Source of the DNA: Luscinia megarhynchos
Lineage: Eukaryota; Chordata; Aves; Passeriformes; Turdidae
NCBI GenBank assembly: GCA_034336665.1
Contig: CM067564.1
Coordinates: 41,740,975-41,804,974 of the forward strand
Reading direction: 5' to 3'
Length of the DNA: 64,000 nucleotides
A program made the position numbers and the translations under genes. Under the pieces are notes generated by a model. That model saw only the letters and a list, made by a program, of their open reading frames with translations. It made no database searches and had not been told where the DNA came from. The first letter of the stretch is position 1, and each line of letters begins with the position of its first letter. This document shows positions 57,991-64,000 of the stretch, piece after piece.

Positions 57991-59845
57991 GGGATCTGTG
58001 CTGGCTCCAGCCCTGCAGGGATTTTGGCAGAGCCCACCGAGCCATTCCTGCCTGGCAAACCTTCCCGAGGCAGCCCCTCCTCCAGCGCTCGCCTGGCAGC
58101 GTGCGGCATCGCCCGCGCTCCCCGGGGTGCCAGCGCAGCCTCTGCAGGCCCAGCCCCGCTCCCAGCTCCCAGCGAGGCTCTGCCAAGCCCTGCAGCCGTC
58201 CTCCTCCCAAAACCCAGCTGGCTGCTCCCTGGAAAAGCTCCCGGCAGACACCTGCAGACCATCTGTCGAGCGGCACCCGCCGGGCACACGCGGCCCCAGG
58301 CTCTCCACGGGTACCCAGGAGCTCTTTTCCAGGGATGGAGCAGCTGGGGTTGCTAAAAAGGGTGCATCTTCCCCAGCTCCTTCCCCAGCTCCTTCCCCAG
58401 GGTTATAAATCCAACTGGAACAGCCTCAGAAGCGGAGCTGCAGGGGCCAGGCTGCCCTTGGCCCCAAGGTCACAGCGGGGCTGGCACAGCTCCAGGCAGG
58501 TCATGGGCACAGAGCTCTTCCAATCCCACAGAAATATCCCAGGAACCAGCGAGGGACAGAGACAGCAGCAGAGGAAGAAGCAGCTTGGACAGGTTTGGGT
58601 AAAACACTCCCTGAAATCTGCTGGAATGACAGGATGAGAGTGGCCACAGCCACCCCCCTCCCGAGGAACGAGGGACACGGAGCAGCCACGACGTTCCCAG
58701 CACAGAGAAGTCCCAGGAGTCAAACCCTGGCACCTCCAGGGAGGGGTAGCCCAGAGCCCCGGGGTGACAGGGACCTGCAGGACACAGGAACCCCAGCTGG
58801 CAGCACCCCAGGAGCACCTGCATGCCCCCCATTCCAGCTGGGAATGTGCTCCCGGGGTCCTGGCTGACCCAGCACTCCCTGCCTTTGGAATCGCAGCACA
58901 AAGCCAAGGAACCTGCACACAGCTCCTCTGAGAGCTGGGAAAAAACACACCCGAGCCCAAATCCATCTGTTCTCCCTCTTTCTGAAGCCATTTCCAGCTT
59001 TCCTGCGCCGCCAGCCTCTCCCTGCCGGGTGCTGGCAGCCCTGGGGGCTCCAGGGGCCAGAGCAGGCAGAGCACCAGGATCCCCATCCCAAATCCTGGCT
59101 GGGGGGGCAGGATCCCTGCCCAGCACTGGTGTGGGGCAGAGGGGCAGGAATGAGCCAGCACCCAGGGGAAACACGAAAAACCAGCTTTGCATCCCTGGGA
59201 AAGACACCTGGAAGTGTCTCAGGGTGGTCCAACAATCCCTGGAGAAAGCCCACACCCCCAGTGCCAGCCTGCAGCTGGGACCAGGGAGCAGCTGGGAAAG
59301 GAGCCGGGATATCTCAGGGATATCTCCATCCTGACCCCATTTCCAGCGCCCCCAAAATCTCCCCAAAGCTCCTGAAGCCCTGGCAGCCTCCACAGCCCCA
59401 GGCTGGGGGCACTGCCCCAGTTCCAGCTCCCCCAAATCCCAGCCCACCCCCAGCCTGTTCAATCAGGATCTGCGTGTTCCACTCCCCCTCCTCCAGAGAA
59501 TTCCCAATTAAGAGATCAATTTAGATAAATTGGGGATTGGAGCAGATTTGTGCTGCAACTGCTGCAATCCAGAAAATTCCTGAGGAGAGGCTGGGGGGGC
59601 TGGAGCGTGGCTGTCCAAGGGAAGGAGCTTGGCTGGAAAGGGAATGGGAACATCCCAAACTCTGGGAGCCAGGGAAACCCCAGGCTGAGCCCCCCTGGCT
59701 CCTCCCTCCATCCCATGGAGTGCCAGGCACGGCCCTGGATGGATCCCAGCTGCTCCAGGGAGGATGGCTCTGCCTGCAGAAGGGATGGATCCCAAACCCC
59801 AGCACGGGGCTCGGGGGCTGAGGCTGCACCTTGGAACGGCTTCAC
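57991..59845. other. Unique SND1 intron
   Basis: No array or exon recognised. An AT-richer core CCCAATTAAGAGATCAATTT followed by AGATAAATTGGGG lies at about 59502-59535. Confidence 0.5.
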
Positions 59846-59847
59846 TG

Positions 59848-60255
59848 CACCCACAGGCACCTGGAGCACCCACAGACACCTGGAGCACCCCAGGGATTGG
59901 AATATCCCAGAGACTGGAGCACCCACAGGCACCTGGAGCACCCACAGGCACCTGGAGCACCCCAGGGATTGGAATATCCCAGAGACTGGAGCACCCACAG
60001 ACACTTGGAGCACCCACAGGCACCTGGAGCACCCACAGGCACCTGGAGCACCCACAGGCACCTGGAGCACCCACAGGCACCTGGAGCATCCCAGGGACTA
60101 GAACATCCCAGAGGCACCTGGAGCACCCACAGGCACCTGGAGCACCCACAGGCACCTGGAGCATCCCAGGGATTGGAATATCCCAGGGACTGGAGCACCC
60201 ACAGGCACCTGGAGCATCCCAGGGACTGAAACATCCCAGGGACTGGAGCATTCCA
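59848..60255. repeat. 19-bp minisatellite GAGCACCCACAGGCACCTG
   Basis: About 20 copies; some blocks carry CCCAGGGATTGGAATATCCC segments, repeated near 59890, 59960 and 60160. Confidence 0.95.
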
Positions 60256-60282
60256 TGTTCCCAGCCCCAGATCAAGGCCACA

Positions 60283-62530
60283 TCCCAGTAAGTTTCCAGC
60301 CATCCCAGTGAGTTTCCAGCCATCCCAGTGAGTTTCCAGCCATCCCAGTGAGGGTTTTCCAGCCATCCCAGTGAGTTTCCAGCCATCCCAGTGAGTTTCC
60401 CAATCATTCCAGTAAGAAGTTCCAGCCATCCCAGTTGAGTTTCCAGCCATCCCAGTGAGGTTTTCCAGCCATCCCAGTGAGGTTTTCCAGCCATCCCAGT
60501 GAATTTCCAGCCATCCCAGTTGAGTTTCCAGCCATCCCAGTGAGGTTTTCCAGCCATCCCAGTGAGTTTCCAGCCATCCCAGTTGAGTTTCCAGCCATCC
60601 CAGTGAATTTCCAGCCATCCCAGTGAGTTTCCAGCCATCCCAGTGAGTTTCCCAATCATTCCAGTAAGAAGTTCCAGCCATCCCAGTTGAGTTTCCAGCC
60701 ATCCCAGTGAGGTTTTCCAGCCATCCCAGTGAGTCTCCAGCCATTCCAGTGAGGTTTTCCAGCCATCCCAGTGAGGTTTTCCAGCCATCCCAGTGAATTT
60801 CCAGCCATCCCAGTGAGTTTCCAGCCATCCCAGTGAGTTTCCCAATCATTCCAGTAAGAAGTTCCAGCCATCCCAGTTGAGTTTCCAGCCATTGCAGTGA
60901 GTTTCCAGCCATCCCAGTTGAGTTTCCAGCCATCCCAGTGAGGGTTTTCCAGCCATCCCAGTGAGGTTTTCCAGCCATCCCAGTGAATTTCCAGCCATCC
61001 CAGTTGAGTTTCCAGCCATCCCAGTGAGGGTTTTCCAGCCATCCCAGTGAGTTTCCAGCCATCCCAGTTGAGTTTCCAGCCATCCCAGTGAATTTCCAGC
61101 CATCCCAGTGAGTTTCCAGCCATCCCAGTGAGTTTCCCAATCATTCCAGTAAGAAGTTCCAGCCATCCCAGTTGAGTTTCCAGCCATCCCAGTGAGGTTT
61201 TCCAGCCATCCCAGTGAGTCTCCAGCCATTCCAGTGAGGGTTTTCCAGCCATCCTAGTGAGGTTTTCCAGCCATCCCAGTGAATTTCCAGCCATCCCAGT
61301 GAGTTTCCAGCCATCCCAGTGAGTTTCCCAATCATTCCAGTAAGAAGTTCCAGCCATCCCAGTTGAGTTTCCAGCCATTGCAGTGAGTTTCCAGCCATCC
61401 CAGTGAGTCTCCAGCCATTCCAGTGAGGGTTTTCCAGCCATCCCAGTGAGGTTTTCCAGCCATCCCAGTGAGGTTTTCCAGCCATCCCAGTGAGTTTCCA
61501 GCCATTGCAGTGAGTTTCCAGCCATTGCAGTGAGTTTCCAGCCATCCCAGTTGAGTTTCCAGCCATCCCAGTGAGTTTCCAGCCATCCCAGTGAGGTTTT
61601 CCAGCCATCCCAGTGAGTTTCCAGCCATCCCAGTGAGTTTCCCAATCATTCCAGTAAGAAGTTCCAGCCATCCCAGTTGAGTTTCCAGCCATCCCAGTGA
61701 CTTTCCAGCCACCCCAGTGAGTTTCCAGCCATCCCAGTTGAGTTTCCAGCCATCCCAGTGAGTTTCCAGCCATCCCAGTGAGTTTCCAGCCATTCCAGTG
61801 AGGTTTTCCAGCCATCCCAGTGAGGTTTTCCAGCCATCCCAGTGAATTTCCAGCCATCCCAGTGAGTTTCCAGCCATCCTAGTTGAGTTTCCAGCCATCC
61901 CAGTGAATTTCCAGCCATCCCAGTGAGGGTTTTCCAGCCATCCCAGTGAGTTTCCCAATCATTCCAGTAAGAAGTTCCAGCCATCCCAGTTGAGTTTCCA
62001 GCCACCCCAGTGACTTTCCAGCCACCCCAGTGAGTTTCCAGCCATCCCAGTTGAGTTTCCAGCCATCCCAGTGAGTTTCCCAATCATTCCAGTAAGAAGT
62101 TCCAGTCATCCCAGTGAGTTTCCAGCCATTCCAGTGAGGTTTTCCAGCCATCCCAGTGAATTTCCAGCCATCCCAGTGAGTTTCCCAATCATTCCAGTAA
62201 GAAGTTCCAGCCATTGCAGTGAGTTTCCAGCCATCCCAGTGAATTTCCAGCCATCCCAGTGAGGTTTTCCAGCCATCTCAGTGAATTTCCAGCCATCCCA
62301 GTGAGGTTTTCCAGCCATCCCAGTGAGTCTCCAGCCATACCAGTGAATTTCCAGCCATCCCAGTGAATTTCCAGCCATCCCAGTGAGGTTTTCCAGCCAT
62401 CCCAGTGACTTTCCAGCCATCCCAGTGAGGTTTTCCAGCCATCCCAGTGAGTTTCCAGCCATTGCAGTGAGTTTCCAGCCATCCCAGTTGAGTTTCCAGC
62501 CATCCCAGTGAGTTTCCAGCCATCCTGACG
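60283..62530. repeat. 20-bp minisatellite CCATCCCAGTGAGTTTCCAG
   Basis: 2.2 kb, about 110 copies. A distinct unit CCCAATCATTCCAGTAAGAA punctuates it nine times, with CAATCATT at about 60401, 60653, 60843, 61138, 61329, 61643, 61956, 62081 and 62186. Confidence 0.97.
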
Positions 62531-62679
62531 AAGATTCCAAGCCTCCAGGTGAGGTTTCCCAGCTGTCCCACGCCGGAGCTGCACGTTCCCCCGACATCCA
62601 GCCCAGGGAGATGAACAGGCTGCAGATGAAAGGCTGCAGGGCTCCCTGGCACTCCCTCCCCGTCCGTCAGTGCCGCCTC

Positions 62680-62885
62680 CCCCGCGGGAGCAATTAGGGG
62701 ACAATTAGCGCCCGGCAGGCCGGGAGGGATGCCCGTGATGTCCCGCGGGGTGATCCTGCTCCAGCGGGATCAGAGGGGGCCAGGAGCCCCCGGAGGGCAC
62801 CGGGGGCAGAAACCCTTCCAGGGGAGCCTGCAGTCAGCCCTGAAGTGCCTTTTAGGCGTTTGATATTTTATGTGAAATAAAGAAT
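62680..62885. promoter_or_regulatory. Unique island with CAATTAG pair
   Basis: GAGCAATTAGGGGACAATTA GCG near 62688, and GTTTGATATTTTATGTGAAA near 62857. Non-repetitive. Confidence 0.3.
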
Positions 62886-62889
62886 TTCC

Positions 62890-63130
62890 ATGCATCACCG
62901 AATCCCGGGATTGCTGCGAGTCCAGGCTGTGCCTGATCCCTGCCCTGTCCCCAGTGCCACATCCAGGGATTCCCTGGATACCTCCAGGGATGAGAACTCC
63001 AAATTTCCCCTTCCAATCCCTGAGCACCGTTTCCATGGGGAAATTCCTGCTGCTGCCCACCCTGCCCTGGCCCTTCCCTCTCCCCCTGTTCCCTGGAGCA
63101 GAGCCCAAACCCCTCCACTATGGGTTTTCC
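62890..63130 (-). mobile_element. Possible older CR1 3' fragment (minus)
   Basis: Word order ATCACCGAATCCC, CCCAGTGCCACATCCAGGG, CTGCTGCCCACCCTGCCCTGG fits a worn CR1 3' region in reverse. It is weaker than the other copies. Confidence 0.4.
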
Positions 63131-63394
63131 ATAAATGCTCATATTTTATAAGCATTCCCATGAACATTCTGTTAACCCTGACACATTCCAGGGACGTGCT
63201 CATGGAGAGATGTCCATGCTGGTGTCTGATCCCCAAACAGGCGTGTGCACATTCCCAGAGCCCCAGTTCCTCCTCTGCAATGGCAGCTGGGATGGGGGTC
63301 CCCACCCCGAGCCCCCCACGAGGGTGGGTTTGGTCCCTTGTGGAATTCATGGATGTTTTTTCCACAATTTAAACTGCTGCTGTGGAAGGGAAGG

Positions 63395-63445
63395 AGCAAA
63401 CCCGTCATTAATTGCAGTGCCAGGTAATTAATGACAGTGCCAGGG
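63395..63445. promoter_or_regulatory. Ten-bp inverted repeat of homeodomain sites
   Basis: GTCATTAATT (63404-63413) and AATTAATGAC (63426-63435) form a perfect inverted repeat around a 12-bp spacer, with CAGTGCCAGG both between and after the arms. Confidence 0.45.
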
Positions 63446-63835
63446 ACGGAAACACGACGGAGCCACGGAAGGATGGAACCCAGGGAGAAATAATTGGGAT
63501 TAAAAGGGAACATCCCAGGCAGGGGGGCCTCGGGGGGATGCTGGCAGAGCAGAGCTGGGACCAGTGCAGGACACAAAACCCCCAAAAACGTGGGTGGCAC
63601 AGGCAGGGCTGGCACAGACCCGGAGCCAGGAGCAGCCCCAGGAGGAGGAGGGAAGCAGCTCTTCCTCTCAAGATTGGGAATTCCACCCTTGCAGGGAGAG
63701 GGGGTGGCTCTGGCAGCAGGACCCTGCCCCCAACAAACCCTGCATGTGCCCTAAAGGCACAGCTGATCCCAAATGCTGATCCCAAACCCTGGGAACAGCC
63801 AGGGACAGACACAGAGCAGCCACAGGGGACCTGGG

Positions 63836-63978
63836 GGTGACACTGGGGTGCTGGGATGTGACACTGGGGTGCTGGGATGTGACACTGGGAATACTGGGAT
63901 GTGACACTGGGGATACTGGGATGTGACACTGGGGGTGCTGGGATGTGACACTGGGGATACTGGGATGTGACACTGGGA
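63836..63978. repeat. 21-bp minisatellite (GACACTGGGGTGCTGGGATG + T)
   Basis: About seven copies with GTGCTGGG/ATACTGGG alternation. Confidence 0.94.
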
Positions 63979-64000
63979 TGCACAGGGACAGCCCAGACTC

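Noticed and set aside
40532..64000. Additional SND1 exons upstream of the 40442 exon
   Set aside because: I looked for the expected preceding SND1 segment (around VAKVMQVLNADAIVV and IHLSSIRPPR) on the minus strand and saw no match, so this 23.5 kb is treated as intron.

Overview
The window reads as avian genomic DNA, probably from a bird (perhaps a songbird) with a GC-rich, gene-dense, subtelomere-like segment. It has vertebrate split exons with GT/AG sites, worn CR1 LINE 3' ends that carry the CAAACCATTC.../ATTCTATGATT-like terminus, almost exclusive G/C at third codon positions, and an extreme load of G/C-rich minisatellites. There is no prokaryotic, organellar or viral gene organisation.

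Two genes are present. The minus strand carries eight consecutive coding exons of SND1 (Tudor-SN, p100), running from position 40531 down to 545. They cover the end of SN-like domain 3, all of SN-like domain 4 and the linker into the Tudor domain. The N-terminal exons must lie beyond 64000, and the Tudor and C-terminal exons lie before position 1. The plus strand carries a complete intronless coding sequence of LRRC4 (netrin-G ligand 2, NGL-2) at 4577..6535. It sits antisense inside the SND1 intron 1642..13572. LRRC4 nested in SND1 is the known vertebrate arrangement next to LEP and RBM28.

Layout: 1-544, SND1 intron with an AT-richer left edge. 545-1641, two SND1 exons with minisatellites between them. 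1642-13572, the intron hosting LRRC4, with its CpG-rich 5' region near 2.86-4.57 kb, its CDS, and a 3' UTR to a poly(A) signal at 7986. 13573-40531, six SND1 exons separated by long tandem arrays, including a 3.9-kb array of a 12-bp unit. 40532-64000, one very large SND1 intron with no recognisable exon. That intron holds many arrays, several CR1 fragments, and short non-repetitive islands rich in TAAT homeodomain cores that look like regulatory elements.

By a rough sum of the arrays listed, about half of the window is tandem repeat. The arrays stop just short of the exons, most tightly on the 5' splice-site side. The most unusual observations are: the most 3' SND1 exon in the window has lost its expected reading frame where a minisatellite abuts its acceptor; arrays crowd the donor sites; several arrays show higher-order structure; some array units coincide with transcription-factor motifs; and a set of TAAT-rich islands may be enhancers for LRRC4.
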